The notes below the pieces were generated by a model. That model saw only the letters and a list, made by a program, of their open reading frames with translations, made no database searches and had not been told where the DNA came from. Shown here piece by piece: positions 8,758 to 17,890 of a DNA stretch of 64,000 bases. Where the stretch lies: contig NZ_CP080997.1 of the NCBI RefSeq assembly GCF_019645815.1, positions 372,001-436,000 on the forward strand, written 5' to 3'. Positions within the stretch are counted from its first letter, which is position 1; the number at the start of each line of letters is the position of its first letter. Both the position numbers and the translations under genes were made by a program. This DNA comes from Mycolicibacter heraklionensis. GTDB taxonomy: Bacteria; Actinomycetota; Actinomycetes; Mycobacteriales; Mycobacteriaceae.

Positions 8758-9069
8758 TCAGGCCTCTTCGCAGTACGACGCGCGGGCGATGCTGACGAAC
8801 TGGGACGCCCGGGTCAGGGTGAGGCTGGGATTGGCGTTCTTCACGGCCTTGGCCGCCTGATTGGCGGAGTGCCCCGAGGTGAGGTAGTCGCACACCGAAT
8901 GCCCGCCGGCGACTGCGTCGGCGGGGTCGGGGTAGGAGATCCCCATCTTGTCGAGGGCGCCGAGGAAGTTGCCGTCACCGGGATCGGCAGCCGCCGGTGT
9001 GGCCATACCCAACAGACCGGCCACCGCGAAGGCCGTCACTGCGAGTTTGCCGGGCATGCGAACCGTCAT
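8758..9069 (-). CDS. Secreted DUF732 protein (first of pair)
   Basis: 103 aa from ATG 9069, chosen because a strong GGAGGAG site precedes it; an in-frame start at 9084 would overlap the upstream gene. It has a signal peptide ending at PAAADPGD, then the DUF732 pattern: a helical domain with two conserved Cys (SVCDYLTSG and ASYCEEA), presumably a disulfide. DUF732 proteins are small exported mycobacterial proteins of unknown function. It lies 11 bp downstream of a paralogue. Confidence 0.85.
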   Translation of the reverse strand: MTVRMPGKLAVTAFAVAGLLGMATPAAADPGDGNFLGALDKMGISYPDPADAVAGGHSVCDYLTSGHSANQAAKAVKNANPSLTLTRASQFVSIARASYCEEA

Positions 9070-9080
9070 CGTCTCCTCCG

Positions 9081-9395
9081 TCAATCGATGATCGAGTCGG
9101 GGCAGAACGCCACTTGGGAGAACGTCACGAACCGGGCGGCGTTCTTGACCGACATGCTGCGGTTGGAGATCCGCACCGCGCGGGCGGCGGCATCTGAGTG
9201 ATGCCCCGCGCCCAGGTAGGCGCAGACCTCCCGGCCGACGGCGACGGCGTCGGCCGGATTGGTGTATTCGATACCCGCCTGTTCGATCGCGGTGATGAAC
9301 AGCGCGTCGGGATCAGAGTCGGCGGATGCCGGAGCGGCGGCGCTGACCAGCGCCGTAGCGCCGATCGCGATCAAAGCCCATCGTGGATCTATCAC
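9081..9395 (-). CDS. Secreted DUF732 protein (second of pair)
   Basis: 104 aa with a signal peptide ending near PASADSDPD and two conserved Cys (EVCAYLGAG and VAFCPDS). The helical spacing matches its downstream neighbour, so the two are tandem paralogues in one transcript. The function is unknown for the family. Confidence 0.83.
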   Translation of the reverse strand: MIDPRWALIAIGATALVSAAAPASADSDPDALFITAIEQAGIEYTNPADAVAVGREVCAYLGAGHHSDAAARAVRISNRSMSVKNAARFVTFSQVAFCPDSIID

Positions 9396-9645
9396 AGTGA
9401 CAACAGCATCGCTGAGCTGAATTAACCAGCAGCGGAATCAAAGTGAATCATCGGTGAACACCATCGGTACGGTGTGCGCCGGATACGTCGTGCCGGTAGA
9501 CGCCCGCCTAACAGTTCATCCACCCGCCACCCTGTTGACCACTTCGCCTTAACCTACGGTTCATTTACATACCGTTTCGTGAGGATCGGAATAGCCGTCC
9601 GCAACCGCTGAAGGCACCACCTGGTGCCGTGAGCGAGGAGACATC
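9396..9645. other. Divergent intergenic region between DUF732 pair and PPE genes
   Basis: 250 bp without an ORF, AT-richer than its surroundings. It must hold promoters for both directions. TTGACC at about 9534-9539 and AT-rich sequence at 9550-9580 are candidates for the PPE promoter, but no convincing -10 at correct spacing was found. The PPE gene has a GAGGAG ribosome site at 9635-9640. Confidence 0.5.
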
Positions 9646-10803
9646 GTGTACCTGGACTACGGGGTGCTGCCCCCGGAGATCAATTCGGGACGCATGTACG
9701 CCGGACCCGGATCCGGCTCCATGCTGACCGCCGCTTCCGCGTGGGAGAACCTGGCTGCCGAGCTGCACACCACCGCGGCCACCTACGACTCGGTGACGTC
9801 AGGCCTGGCCACCGGTCCGTGGACCGGCCCGGCGGCCACGGCGATGGCGGCCGCCGCGGCGCCGTACGTGACCTGGCTGCGCGGCACCGGCACTCAGGCC
9901 GAACAGACGGCTCGCCAGGCTGTCGCCGCCGCGGAGGCGTACTCGACCGCGGTGGCGGCGGTGGTTCCCCCGCCGGTGATCAGCGCCAACCGGGTGCTGT
10001 TGAAGCAGCTGGTCGCCACGAACTTCTTCGGGCAGAACTCCCCCGCGATCGGCGAGGCCGAGCGTCAATACGCCGAGATGTGGGCCCAGGACGCGGCCGC
10101 GATGTACCGCTACGCCAGTTCCTCGGCGACCGCGTCGGCGCTAAGCGAGTTCAGCCAGCCGCCGCAGACCACCAACGCGGCCGGCCAATCCGCCCAGTCC
10201 GCCGCCGTCGCCCAGGCCGGGTCTGCGGCGGCCGGCGACGGTGCAGCCACCGATATCTTGACGTCGTTGATCTCCATCATCGGTCAGATTTCGCCGTTCA
10301 CGGGGTTGGCCACCCAGGGCCTGAGTGCCACGATGACCGGTTGGTCCGGTACGGCGAACATGCTCAGCAACATCAACAACGGGATCGGTCTGGCCGCGTT
10401 CCAGGCCGAAAACCCCGGCGGCCTGGACGAAATCCTGCACCCGCCCAAGATCGGCCCGGCCGGCCTAGGCCTGGGCGGCCTGGGACTGGGCAAATCCGGG
10501 CTCGGCGGGTTGGGCGCCGGACTGGGCAGTGTCGGGTCGTCGGCGAGCGCGGGCAATGCGCTCAAGATCGGCGCCTTGTCGGTTCCCCACGGCTGGGCGA
10601 TGCCGGTCACGCTGACCTCGGCGGGCGCGCCGCTACCTGCCCCCGCTGCGCCGGCGGCACCGGCACTGGCCGGGAGTGTGCCGGGTGGGGCGTTCGGTGA
10701 GACCATGCTCGGCACCTTGGCCGGGCGCGGTCTGGGTGCGGCGACGTCGCGCGCCGCCGCCCATCGCCGGACCGTGGTGCCCCGTCCGCCGGCCGCAGGT
10801 TAA
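9646..10803 (+). CDS. PPE family protein, SVP subgroup (first of pair)
   Basis: 385 aa; residues 1-180 form the PPE domain: LPPEINSGRMY near the start, WTGPAAT for the WxG turn, then NFFGQNSPAI. The C-terminal region is Gly/Leu-rich with ALSVPHGW, the SVP signature. PPE proteins are exported by ESX systems, normally as dimers with a PE protein. No PE gene precedes it here. GTG 9646 is used, with GAGGAG upstream. The next PPE starts 12 bp after its stop. Confidence 0.92.
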   Translation: MYLDYGVLPPEINSGRMYAGPGSGSMLTAASAWENLAAELHTTAATYDSVTSGLATGPWTGPAATAMAAAAAPYVTWLRGTGTQAEQTARQAVAAAEAYSTAVAAVVPPPVISANRVLLKQLVATNFFGQNSPAIGEAERQYAEMWAQDAAAMYRYASSSATASALSEFSQPPQTTNAAGQSAQSAAVAQAGSAAAGDGAATDILTSLISIIGQISPFTGLATQGLSATMTGWSGTANMLSNINNGIGLAAFQAENPGGLDEILHPPKIGPAGLGLGGLGLGKSGLGGLGAGLGSVGSSASAGNALKIGALSVPHGWAMPVTLTSAGAPLPAPAAPAAPALAGSVPGGAFGETMLGTLAGRGLGAATSRAAAHRRTVVPRPPAAG

Positions 10804-10815
10804 TCCCCCGACGAC

Positions 10816-12066
10816 ATGGACTTCGCGCTCCTCCCCCCGGAGGTCAACTCCGGCCGGATGTACACCGGCCCGGGGGCAGCGCCCATGCTCACCGCGGCGG
10901 CCGCCTGGGATGCCCTGGCCGCCGAACTGGAGACGGCCGCGGCCGGCTACTCCGGAGTGATCTCGAGCCTGATCGGGCACGCGTGGTCCGGCCCGACGTC
11001 CGTGGCGATGGCCAATGCGGCGGCCCCGTACGTGGCGTGGCTGCAGGCCGGGGCCGCCAACGCCGAGCAGACCGCGATACAGGCCAAGGCGGTTGCCGCG
11101 GCGTATGAGGCCGCCTTCGCGGCGACCGTCCCGCCGACCGTGGTGGCCGCTAACCGAACCCTGCTCGCCACCCTGGTCGCCACCAATTTCTTCGGACAGA
11201 ACACGCCGGCCATCGCCGCGGCAGAGGCTGCGTATGCCGAGATGTGGGCCCAAGACGCCGTTGCCATGTACGGCTACGCGGCGGCGGCGATGCCGGCCAG
11301 CGCACTGCCGGAACTCGACCAGCCGCCGCAGACCACCAACCCGGCCGGGCCCGGCGCCCAGTCCGCGGCGGCCTCACACGCCGCCGGCAGCAACAGCCCG
11401 GCACTGACCCAGCTCAACAGCGCCATCCAGACGACGCTGCAGCAGTTGGTGAATCCGGCGGCCACGACGGATCCGCCGTCGTGGTGGGAAGCCTTGACCT
11501 CCGAATTGGGCCAGCTGACGCCGTTCAGCAGCATCGCCACCAGCGGCCTGAGCTTCGACTCCAGCCTGTACACCGTGCTGAGCAACGGCGCCGGTTGGGG
11601 CCGGCTGGTGTATGTCCGCGGTGGGGCCGAGGGCGCGTTGACCTTCGAGGGGATCGGGCCGCGCGGGGTGCTGTCGGCGTCCACCACGCCGGTGATGGGT
11701 CCGGGTGTGGGCAGGGCGATCCCGATCGGTGGGCTGTCGGTGCCGCCCAGCTGGGCCACCGCCGCCCCGGAGATGCAGCCGGTCGCCTACACACTGGCCG
11801 CCGCCGAGACCCCGCTGCCGGTCGCCGTCGGAATGCCGCCCGGAATGGCGTGCCAGGAGGCGATGATGGGAACCACCGCAGGCCAGGGTGCCACGCCCGA
11901 CACCACCGGCCGCCGCAACCAGAAGACCAACGGCAAGAACGACGATCAGGACGGCAAGCCGGTCACGACGCTGACCAACGGCAGCGGCTGGCTGGCCTCG
12001 TCCTGGGCGTATCACACCCGACAGCGTGAAGGGCAGCCGCTTCCGTCGCACTGGCGGACGGGCTAG
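10816..12066 (+). CDS. PPE family protein, SVP subgroup (second of pair)
   Basis: 416 aa with [11 protein letters not shown], the WSGPTS turn, [10 protein letters not shown], and a GLSVPPSW motif around residue 310. After the SVP motif there is a polar, Lys/Asn/Asp-rich tail (residues about 360-390) ending in an aromatic WLASSWAYH segment, unlike its upstream paralogue. The ATG follows the previous stop by 12 bp, so both are probably made from one transcript. Its stop shares CTAG (12063-12066) with the convergent TetR gene. Confidence 0.92.
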   Translation: MDFALLPPEVNSGRMYTGPGAAPMLTAAAAWDALAAELETAAAGYSGVISSLIGHAWSGPTSVAMANAAAPYVAWLQAGAANAEQTAIQAKAVAAAYEAAFAATVPPTVVAANRTLLATLVATNFFGQNTPAIAAAEAAYAEMWAQDAVAMYGYAAAAMPASALPELDQPPQTTNPAGPGAQSAAASHAAGSNSPALTQLNSAIQTTLQQLVNPAATTDPPSWWEALTSELGQLTPFSSIATSGLSFDSSLYTVLSNGAGWGRLVYVRGGAEGALTFEGIGPRGVLSASTTPVMGPGVGRAIPIGGLSVPPSWATAAPEMQPVAYTLAAAETPLPVAVGMPPGMACQEAMMGTTAGQGATPDTTGRRNQKTNGKNDDQDGKPVTTLTNGSGWLASSWAYHTRQREGQPLPSHWRTG

Positions 12067-12713
12067 CGCGTGATCGGCTGACCGCGATCGCGCTGCAGGT
12101 AGTGGGCGACCATGTCGATCAGCACCCGCCGCTCGGTCTGCCAGTCGATGGGCCCGCCCATGATCATCTGCGCCAACACGATTCCCCGCAGCGCTGCCCA
12201 AATCACCTCGGCCACACCGGCATCGGCGGGGTCGTCGGAGACCAGCCGGCCCAAGCCGTTGATCGCTGAGTTCATCTGCAGCAGGTGCTCGTGGGACTGC
12301 TCGCCCAAACTGCCGCGGGTGGCCCGCAGGATCTCGAACGCGGCCAGCGAAGTCGGGCTGGCGTAGCAGCGCCACGCGGTGTCCACCACGGCTTCGATGC
12401 GCTCACGCAGTCCCAGCTCGCTGACGTCGACAGCGGCCAGGCTGGTCAGCAGTTCGGCTACCCCGTCATCGACCACAGCCATCAACAGGCCGTTGCGGTC
12501 CCCGAAGTGGTACTGGATGACCCCCCAGGTGACCCCGGCGCGCTCGGCGACGTGTTTGGCGGTCGCCGCGCCGAAACCCTCATCGGTGATGCAGCGCACC
12601 GTCTCGTCGATGATCCGGGCTCGGGTGTCGTCACCGCGCTTGCGGGGTGCGCTGGTTCGCCGGGTCGGCCCGGAGGGCCCCGAAGCCCGGGTGGAACCAG
12701 CGGAAATAGTCAT
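12063..12713 (-). CDS. TetR family transcriptional regulator
   Basis: 216 aa from ATG 12713. The first 20 residues are basic and flexible, then comes the TetR helix-turn-helix ([14 protein letters not shown] through [14 protein letters not shown]) and a helical ligand domain. Further upstream starts would run through the divergent promoter and gene. It lies head-to-head with an unknown conserved gene (GTG 12753), with an 8-bp inverted repeat between them, and most likely controls both. The ligand is unknown. Confidence 0.88.
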   Translation of the reverse strand: MTISAGSTRASGPSGPTRRTSAPRKRGDDTRARIIDETVRCITDEGFGAATAKHVAERAGVTWGVIQYHFGDRNGLLMAVVDDGVAELLTSLAAVDVSELGLRERIEAVVDTAWRCYASPTSLAAFEILRATRGSLGEQSHEHLLQMNSAINGLGRLVSDDPADAGVAEVIWAALRGIVLAQMIMGGPIDWQTERRVLIDMVAHYLQRDRGQPITR

Positions 12714-12745
12714 TGTTGACTTTATAACATAGACACGACTATTTT
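12704..12745. promoter_or_regulatory. Divergent promoter with inverted-repeat operator candidate
   Basis: AAATAGTC (12704-12711) and GACTATTT (12737-12744) form a perfect 8-bp inverted repeat around an AT-rich core. On the plus strand TTGACT (12716-12721), an 18-bp spacer and TATTTT (12740-12745) make a promoter whose start point would fall on the GTG at 12753, giving a leaderless message. One arm covers the -10 and the other covers the tetR start codon, so binding would block both genes. The assignment is inferred from position. Confidence 0.55.
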
Positions 12746-12752
12746 TTGGCTC

Positions 12753-13979
12753 GTGACCGAATCGAGGTATGCGTCGCTGTCCCGTGAGCAGTTGGCTGTG
12801 CTGGTGCCCGAACTGCTGCTGATCGGGCACATGATCGACCGTTCCGGAATGGCCTGGTGCATATCCGAGTTCGGCCGCGAGGAGATGGTGCAGATCGCCA
12901 TCGAGGAGTGGGCGGGGTCCAGTCCCATCTACACCCGGCGCATGCAGCGCGCGCTGGGCTATACCGGCGACGACGTGTTCACCATCTTCAAGGGCCTGCA
13001 GTTCGACATCGGTTCACCGCCGCAGTTCATGGACTTTCGCTTCACCGTCCATGACCGCTGGAACGGCGAGTTCGAGTTGGCCAGCTGCGGCGCGCTGCTC
13101 GACGTGGAGCCGATGGGCGACGACTACGTCTTCGGCATGTGCCACACGATCGAGGATCCGACGTTCGACGCCACCGCGGTGGCCACCAACGTCCACGCGC
13201 AGTGCCGTCCCGTACACCGGCCGCCCCGTACGCCGTCGGACCGCCAGCCGCACTGCCACTGGACCGTCATCATCGACGAGTCCTACCCGCCGGCCCAGCC
13301 GATTCCCGCGTTGGCGGTGATCGGCGAAAGCAAAGCGGCCACTTGGCAACTCGACGACATCGACGCCGCTGACGAGGGGTTGGCGGACTACGCTGGACCG
13401 CTGCTGTCCGACGTCGACTTCACCGCGTTCTCCCATTCGGCGCTGGTCCGCATCGCCGACGAGGTGTGTTTGCAGATGCACCTGCTCTATCTGTCGTTCG
13501 CGCTCGCGGTGCGTGCCAGGGCGGACTCCGATGAGCTGGCCGTATCGGTGGGCCGCCGTCAGCTCACCGGCCTGGCCGGGCTGGGTGCCCTGCGAATCAA
13601 GAATGCGCTGAAGCTTTCTGAGGACATCGGGGGTGCGCTGCGCACCTTCGAACTGCACCCGCTGCTCAATCCGATCGGCTACGTGAATGCCGACATCGGG
13701 GAGGACACCATCGCGGTACACCCCTCGCCCGCACACGACGACGGCGCCTGGATCACGCTGTGCTCGCCGCAGGACCTCAACCCGCTGCAGGCCATCGCGA
13801 CCGCCGTGAACCCGCACCTGCGGGTGGAGGTCGAGGGGTCGGAAACCGAGTGGACGGCCCGGCTGACCGAGACCGACGCCGAGGCGAAAGAACTGCCCGA
13901 GGTGATGGTGACCAAGGTCAGCAGCGGTGCGGATTTCGTGTTCCGCACCCGCAAATCGCTGCCGCTGACCGTGGTGTGA
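12753..13979 (+). CDS. Conserved mycobacterial protein of unknown function (Rv0311-like)
   Basis: 408 aa, no signal peptide or membrane helix. It is rich in acidic residues and contains several Cys and His (SCGALLDVEP, GMCHTIEDP, HAQCRP, HCHWTVIIDES), which could bind a metal or cofactor. M. tuberculosis Rv0311 has about this length and a similar neighbourhood, recalled from gene order. No ribosome site precedes GTG 12753, but a -10 lies 8 nt upstream, consistent with leaderless translation. A divergent TetR presumably regulates it. Confidence 0.8.
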   Translation: MTESRYASLSREQLAVLVPELLLIGHMIDRSGMAWCISEFGREEMVQIAIEEWAGSSPIYTRRMQRALGYTGDDVFTIFKGLQFDIGSPPQFMDFRFTVHDRWNGEFELASCGALLDVEPMGDDYVFGMCHTIEDPTFDATAVATNVHAQCRPVHRPPRTPSDRQPHCHWTVIIDESYPPAQPIPALAVIGESKAATWQLDDIDAADEGLADYAGPLLSDVDFTAFSHSALVRIADEVCLQMHLLYLSFALAVRARADSDELAVSVGRRQLTGLAGLGALRIKNALKLSEDIGGALRTFELHPLLNPIGYVNADIGEDTIAVHPSPAHDDGAWITLCSPQDLNPLQAIATAVNPHLRVEVEGSETEWTARLTETDAEAKELPEVMVTKVSSGADFVFRTRKSLPLTVV

Positions 13980-14084
13980 ATCCGCTGATAGCCCGCCGAC
14001 CGCCGGTGTGTCGGCGATCCTGAACGGTTCGGCCCCGCCTATGGTGAGGCCATTCCAGCCGTTGTCGATCCAAGGTATTCAGCT

Positions 14085-14801
14085 ATGTATGACCCGCAGG
14101 ACGACGAGGCCACCAGGGAAGCAGAAGCGGTCGACGCGACCGATATGGCGCCGACCGTGATGTCTGCTCCGGGTTCCGGTGCTGTTGTGGATGCGTTCGC
14201 CTGGTCGCAGGAGGACGGCAGTGCTGGTGCCGAACCGGTGCCCTACGTCGAGCACCCCTACTACGACCAGGATCTGGGTACCGGACGCCGCCCGACGGTC
14301 TCGGTGCCGGCTGCGCCGGTCCCCGGCCGTCGCGCACCTTCGCGGCTACCCCGGTTGGCACTCGGCGTCGGCATCCTGGTGGCGCTGATCGCCGTCGCCG
14401 GGGCGCTCTACAGTTTGACCCGCGGCCAGCACGACGAGACGCCGGCGCCGCTCGAGACCAGTGCCGTGGCACCGCCGACCCCGACGCCCAGTGCGCCACC
14501 GCCGCCGCCGGTGGCCACCACGACGGCCCCGCCGCCGGTGACCACCACGGAGCCGCCGCCGACAACGACGACGGCGCCGCCCACCACGACGACCACCGAG
14601 CCGCCGACCAGCACCACGACGACCACGACGGCTCCGCCCACCACGACCACCACGACGCCGCCGACCACGACGGTTCCGCCGACGACCAGCGAACCACCCA
14701 GTACCACGGTGCCGCCGACCACCACCGTGCCGATGACCACCGAATACCTGCGAATTCCGTTGGTGCCGATCCCGATCCCGATCACCGTTCCGGAGAACTA
14801 G
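14085..14801 (+). CDS. Single-pass membrane protein with Thr/Pro-rich mucin-like tail
   Basis: 238 aa in three parts: an acidic cytosolic N-terminus (1-89), one helix (about 90-112), and an extracytoplasmic segment (113-215) made almost wholly of Thr and Pro, ending in a hydrophobic Pro/Ile-rich C-terminus. Such tails are likely O-mannosylated in mycobacteria. Two genes at 36.4 and 37.5 kb share the plan. AAGG lies 9 nt before the ATG. The stop shares CTAG with the convergent TetR gene. The function is unknown. Confidence 0.82.
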   Translation: MYDPQDDEATREAEAVDATDMAPTVMSAPGSGAVVDAFAWSQEDGSAGAEPVPYVEHPYYDQDLGTGRRPTVSVPAAPVPGRRAPSRLPRLALGVGILVALIAVAGALYSLTRGQHDETPAPLETSAVAPPTPTPSAPPPPPVATTTAPPPVTTTEPPPTTTTAPPTTTTTEPPTSTTTTTTAPPTTTTTTPPTTTVPPTTSEPPSTTVPPTTTVPMTTEYLRIPLVPIPIPITVPEN

Positions 14802-15445
14802 CGGCGCGCTTGCCCCCGGATCAGGGGCACCAGCACTGCTGCGGAGAACGCCGCCATCTCTTCTCGGGTGCGCACCTGCGGAGGCCCTTCCGGAGTCAGC
14901 AGCAGTGACTGGGTGAGCCGGGCCAGAACCGCTGACAGCGAGCCGATCTCGGCGGGGTCTGTGGATCCGCCGGATCGCTCGCGGACCATGCGGATGCGCT
15001 CGGCAAGAAAGGCCGACGCCAGTTCCACCACGTTACCGGCCCCCACGGTCAGGGCCCGCAGTGTCTCGTCGCCGTCCACCTCGAGCAGTTGCAGGAGCAA
15101 GCGGTTCTCCCGCACCGTGATCAGCGTGATCGTGCAGAACCGCACGATGTAGTCGTCGATCTCGGCATCGGTGGGCTGATCGGCCAAAACTCCCGTGCCG
15201 GAGTCGATCTGCGTCAGCACCCGGCCGGCCTCGTAGAGGAATGCGGCGGCCACGATCTCCTTCTTGGCGCCGAGCCGTCGGTAGAGGGTGGCTCGGTTGA
15301 CGCCGGCGCGGCGGGCGATGTCGTCGGTGCTGGTCCGGCGGACTCCGGTCAGGGCGAACTGCTCCAGCGCCGCTTGCAGGATGCGGGCATCGGAGCCCGA
15401 CTCATCCGGGTTGCTGAGCAGCGCGAACAGCGGGTTGGCGGCCAT
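14798..15445 (-). CDS. TetR family transcriptional regulator of the MpaB-type oxygenase gene
   Basis: 215 aa from ATG 15445; an extension to 15511 would run into the operator. The helix-turn-helix spans ARILQAALEQFALTG to GVNRATLYRRLGAKK, followed by a TetR ligand domain. It faces the oxygenase gene at 15548 across a near-perfect palindrome at 15503-15531, so it is probably its repressor and autoregulated. The inducer is unknown. Confidence 0.9.
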   Translation of the reverse strand: MAANPLFALLSNPDESGSDARILQAALEQFALTGVRRTSTDDIARRAGVNRATLYRRLGAKKEIVAAAFLYEAGRVLTQIDSGTGVLADQPTDAEIDDYIVRFCTITLITVRENRLLLQLLEVDGDETLRALTVGAGNVVELASAFLAERIRMVRERSGGSTDPAEIGSLSAVLARLTQSLLLTPEGPPQVRTREEMAAFSAAVLVPLIRGQARR

Positions 15446-15502
15446 CGGCGTCAATCTACCGCCCGAAAAGGGCCGAAAGTCCATTCCCAACCGCAGGCAA
15501 CG

Positions 15503-15531
15503 TTGCAACAATTAACGTCATATTGTTGCAA
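15503..15531. promoter_or_regulatory. TetR operator: 10-bp perfect inverted repeat
   Basis: TTGCAACAAT (15503-15512) and ATTGTTGCAA (15522-15531) are exact reverse complements separated by 9 bp, centred between the divergent tetR (start 15445) and the oxygenase gene (start 15548). The right arm ends 16 bp before the oxygenase ATG. The arrangement is typical for local TetR repressors; binding itself is inferred. Confidence 0.75.
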
Positions 15532-15547
15532 TAGAGAGGGAGTGACC

Positions 15548-16402
15548 ATGGCGATCCGCAAATCGCGCCCCCCGATCGACCGGGGCCTGAACCTGGCCGA
15601 CTACGTCGGGGAGGGCTTTCTCTACCTCGGGGCGGGCGTCACAGTCCTGCTGCAACTGGCCGAGCCCGGTGTCGGACACGGCGTTGCCAACCACAGCACC
15701 GTGCTCAATCGGCCGCTGGATCGGCTGCGTACCACCATGACCTACATCTACTGCGTCACGCTGGGCACCGACGACGAGCGGCGCGCACTGGTCAAGATGG
15801 TCAACCAGGCGCACGTCCCGGTGAAGTCGGGGCCCGACAGTCCGGTGTCCTACAACGGATTCGACCCCGACCTGCAGCTGTGGGTGGCGGCCACGCTGTA
15901 CAAGAACGGGCAGGACCTCTACGAGCGTTTCTTGGGCCCGATGGACGACGCAACAGCCGAGCGCCTGTACCAGCAGTCGGCGATCTACGGCACCGCGCTG
16001 CAGGTCAAGCCGGAGATGTGGCCGCCCACCAGGGCCGACTTCGAACGGTATTGGCAGGGCAAACTCGACGAGCTGACCATCGATGACCACGTGCGAGCGT
16101 TCGCCCACGATCTGTTCAGCGGCCGCGAGGCGCCGCTGCCGATCCGGCTCGCCATGCCGTTGAACCGGTGGATCACCCGCGGACTGCTGCCGACGCGGCT
16201 GCGCGAGGAGCTGCACTGGGAATGGAGTCCCCGCGATCAGCGGTTGTTCGACGCGTTGTTGACGGTGCTGCCGCCGGTGTACCGATTGGTGCCACGGACG
16301 ATTCGCTGGCTGCCGGCGCGCTACTACCTGGCTGAAATGCGCCGGCGGCTGAGCAGCGGACGCCGGTTGATCGACGAACGCGAGCCGGCCGGCGTCGCCT
16401 GA
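15548..16402 (+). CDS. MpaB-family oxygenase-like protein (DUF2236)
   Basis: 284 aa from ATG 15548, with a GAGAGGGAG ribosome site. Family features include the N-terminal DYVGEGFLYLGAG segment, the DRLRTTMTYIYCVTLG segment, and a MVNQAHVPV segment carrying a conserved His. MpaB-type proteins are haem-dependent oxygenases in fungi and actinobacteria, and related to latex-clearing proteins; the substrate of this one is unknown. It is likely repressed by the divergent TetR through the operator at 15503-15531. Confidence 0.85.
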   Translation: MAIRKSRPPIDRGLNLADYVGEGFLYLGAGVTVLLQLAEPGVGHGVANHSTVLNRPLDRLRTTMTYIYCVTLGTDDERRALVKMVNQAHVPVKSGPDSPVSYNGFDPDLQLWVAATLYKNGQDLYERFLGPMDDATAERLYQQSAIYGTALQVKPEMWPPTRADFERYWQGKLDELTIDDHVRAFAHDLFSGREAPLPIRLAMPLNRWITRGLLPTRLREELHWEWSPRDQRLFDALLTVLPPVYRLVPRTIRWLPARYYLAEMRRRLSSGRRLIDEREPAGVA

Positions 16403-16469
16403 GACCGTGGCCGGATCCGCCCCGCGCAGGCACACTGGGGTGTGGCGACCAGCGTGAAAGGGGCTCGCA

Positions 16470-16862
16470 ATGGGTGACAGCGGTGCGTTCGGATTCGATT
16501 CCGAGGATTTGGACCGAATGATGCGTGAGGCGGGCGAGGGGCTGCGCGCGGCATTCGACCGCTTCTCCGGCACGTTCGGTGCCGCCGGGGACCGGGCGGG
16601 CTGGGGTGCGATCTTCGCCGATCTGGCCCGCGCGGCTCGGGCCGAGCCGGCGACCACCGGCGAGACCGGTGACGGGGTGTGGGCTATCTATACCGTCGGC
16701 GACGACGGCGCCGCGCGGGTCGAGCAGGTCTACGCCACCGAGATCGATGCGCTGCGCGCCAGCCAGCGCAACCCCGACCCGAAGCGCCGGGTGCGGTTCC
16801 TGCCCTACGGGATCGCCGTCGGTGTGCTCGACGACAGCGCCGAGGGCGACGAGGTGACATAG
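16470..16862 (+). CDS. Conserved hypothetical protein (Rv0313-like)
   Basis: 130 aa, soluble, acidic N-terminus (GFDSEDLDRMMREAGEGL), with a C-terminal half that looks like a small alpha/beta domain (WAIYTVGDDGAARVEQVYATEID spans it; shorter parts are diagnostic). Length and place before the glucanase gene match Rv0313 of M. tuberculosis, recalled from gene order. AAAGGGG lies upstream of ATG 16470. The function is unknown. Confidence 0.8.
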   Translation: MGDSGAFGFDSEDLDRMMREAGEGLRAAFDRFSGTFGAAGDRAGWGAIFADLARAARAEPATTGETGDGVWAIYTVGDDGAARVEQVYATEIDALRASQRNPDPKRRVRFLPYGIAVGVLDDSAEGDEVT

Positions 16863-16886
16863 GCCACGCGGGCGGGCTTGCCTTGT

Positions 16887-16914
16887 TTGACACCGGTGCG
16901 GTGTGGGTTAGATT
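16887..16914 (+). promoter_or_regulatory. Sigma-A-type promoter giving a leaderless transcript
   Basis: TTGACA (16887-16892), a 16-bp spacer and TAGATT (16909-16914) lie so that transcription would begin at the GTG at 16921. No ribosome site precedes that GTG, which supports it over the in-frame ATG at 16930. Confidence 0.65.
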
Positions 16915-16920
16915 GCCACC

Positions 16921-17835
16921 GTGCCCGAGATGAACCGCCGCCAAGTCATGATGATGCTGGGTGCCGGCGCATTGGCCGCCGCAGCCCCCGCCCCCCAGGC
17001 CAGAGCCGTTCCCGCGGTCCCTGGAGCGCCGGGCGACCCGGCGCAGCCGCCGGCTGCCCCCGCCGACCCGGCCGCCCCTGCGACCCCGCCGGCGGCCGCT
17101 GCCAAGTCCGGTGCCTTCATCTGGCATGACGAGTTCGACGGCCCGGCCGGCTCGGCCCCCGATCGCTCGAAGTGGACGATCTCCAACCACCGCACCCCGA
17201 TCCGTCGCCCCGTCGGCTGGGACCGGCCCGAGTACTTCTACCAGTACCGCGACAGCCGCAAGAACGTCTTCCTCGACGGCAACTCCAACCTGGTGATCCG
17301 GGGGACCCAGGAGGGCAACACCTTCTTCGGCGGCCTGGTGCACGGCAACTGGCGCGGCGGCATCGGCACCACCTGGGAAGCCCGCATCAAGCTGAACTGC
17401 CAGACCGCGGGCTGCTGGCCCGGATGGTGGCTGTCCAACGACGACCCGGGCCGTGAGGGCGAAATCGACCTGATGGAGTGGTACGGCAACGGCGAGTGGC
17501 CGTCGGGCACCACCGTGCACGCCAACCCCTACGGCACCGCTTTCGAAACCTTCGCGTTTCCGGTCGACGGCAACTGGCACAACTGGCGCGTCACCTGGAA
17601 CCAGAGCGGGATGTACTTCTGGCAGGACTACGTCGAAGGCATGGAGCCGTACTTCTCCGTTCCGGCCGTCGGCATCGAGAACATCGACGAGCCGGGCCGG
17701 GAGTGGCCGTTCAACGACCCGGGTTACACGGTGTTCCCGATCCTGAACCTGGCCATCGGCGGATCCGGCGGCGGGGACGCCCGTCAGGGCAGCTACCCGG
17801 CGGACATGCTGATCGACTGGGTGCGGGTGTTCTAG
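16921..17835 (+). CDS. Exported GH16 beta-glucanase-like protein (first of tandem pair, Rv0315-like)
   Basis: 304 aa. A twin-arginine-type signal (MNRRQVMMML) leads to an Ala/Pro-rich linker (about 30-62), then the GH16 domain. The catalytic motif EIDLME is complete, with E181 and E186 as nucleophile and acid/base and D183 between. A C-terminal GGSGGG and WVRVF end are typical for the family. In M. tuberculosis the single homologue is annotated as a beta-1,3-glucanase precursor. The GTG start at 16921 is favoured by the leaderless promoter. A paralogue follows 55 bp downstream. Confidence 0.9.
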   Translation: MPEMNRRQVMMMLGAGALAAAAPAPQARAVPAVPGAPGDPAQPPAAPADPAAPATPPAAAAKSGAFIWHDEFDGPAGSAPDRSKWTISNHRTPIRRPVGWDRPEYFYQYRDSRKNVFLDGNSNLVIRGTQEGNTFFGGLVHGNWRGGIGTTWEARIKLNCQTAGCWPGWWLSNDDPGREGEIDLMEWYGNGEWPSGTTVHANPYGTAFETFAFPVDGNWHNWRVTWNQSGMYFWQDYVEGMEPYFSVPAVGIENIDEPGREWPFNDPGYTVFPILNLAIGGSGGGDARQGSYPADMLIDWVRVF

Positions 17836-17890
17836 AGGGGCTCAGGCCGCAACCGCGCACGGGCGGTCGATCAATGGCACCATTCGAAGG

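Noticed and set aside
9534..9560. Firm promoter for the PPE pair
   Set aside because: TTGACC is present but no -10 at 16-18 bp was found.
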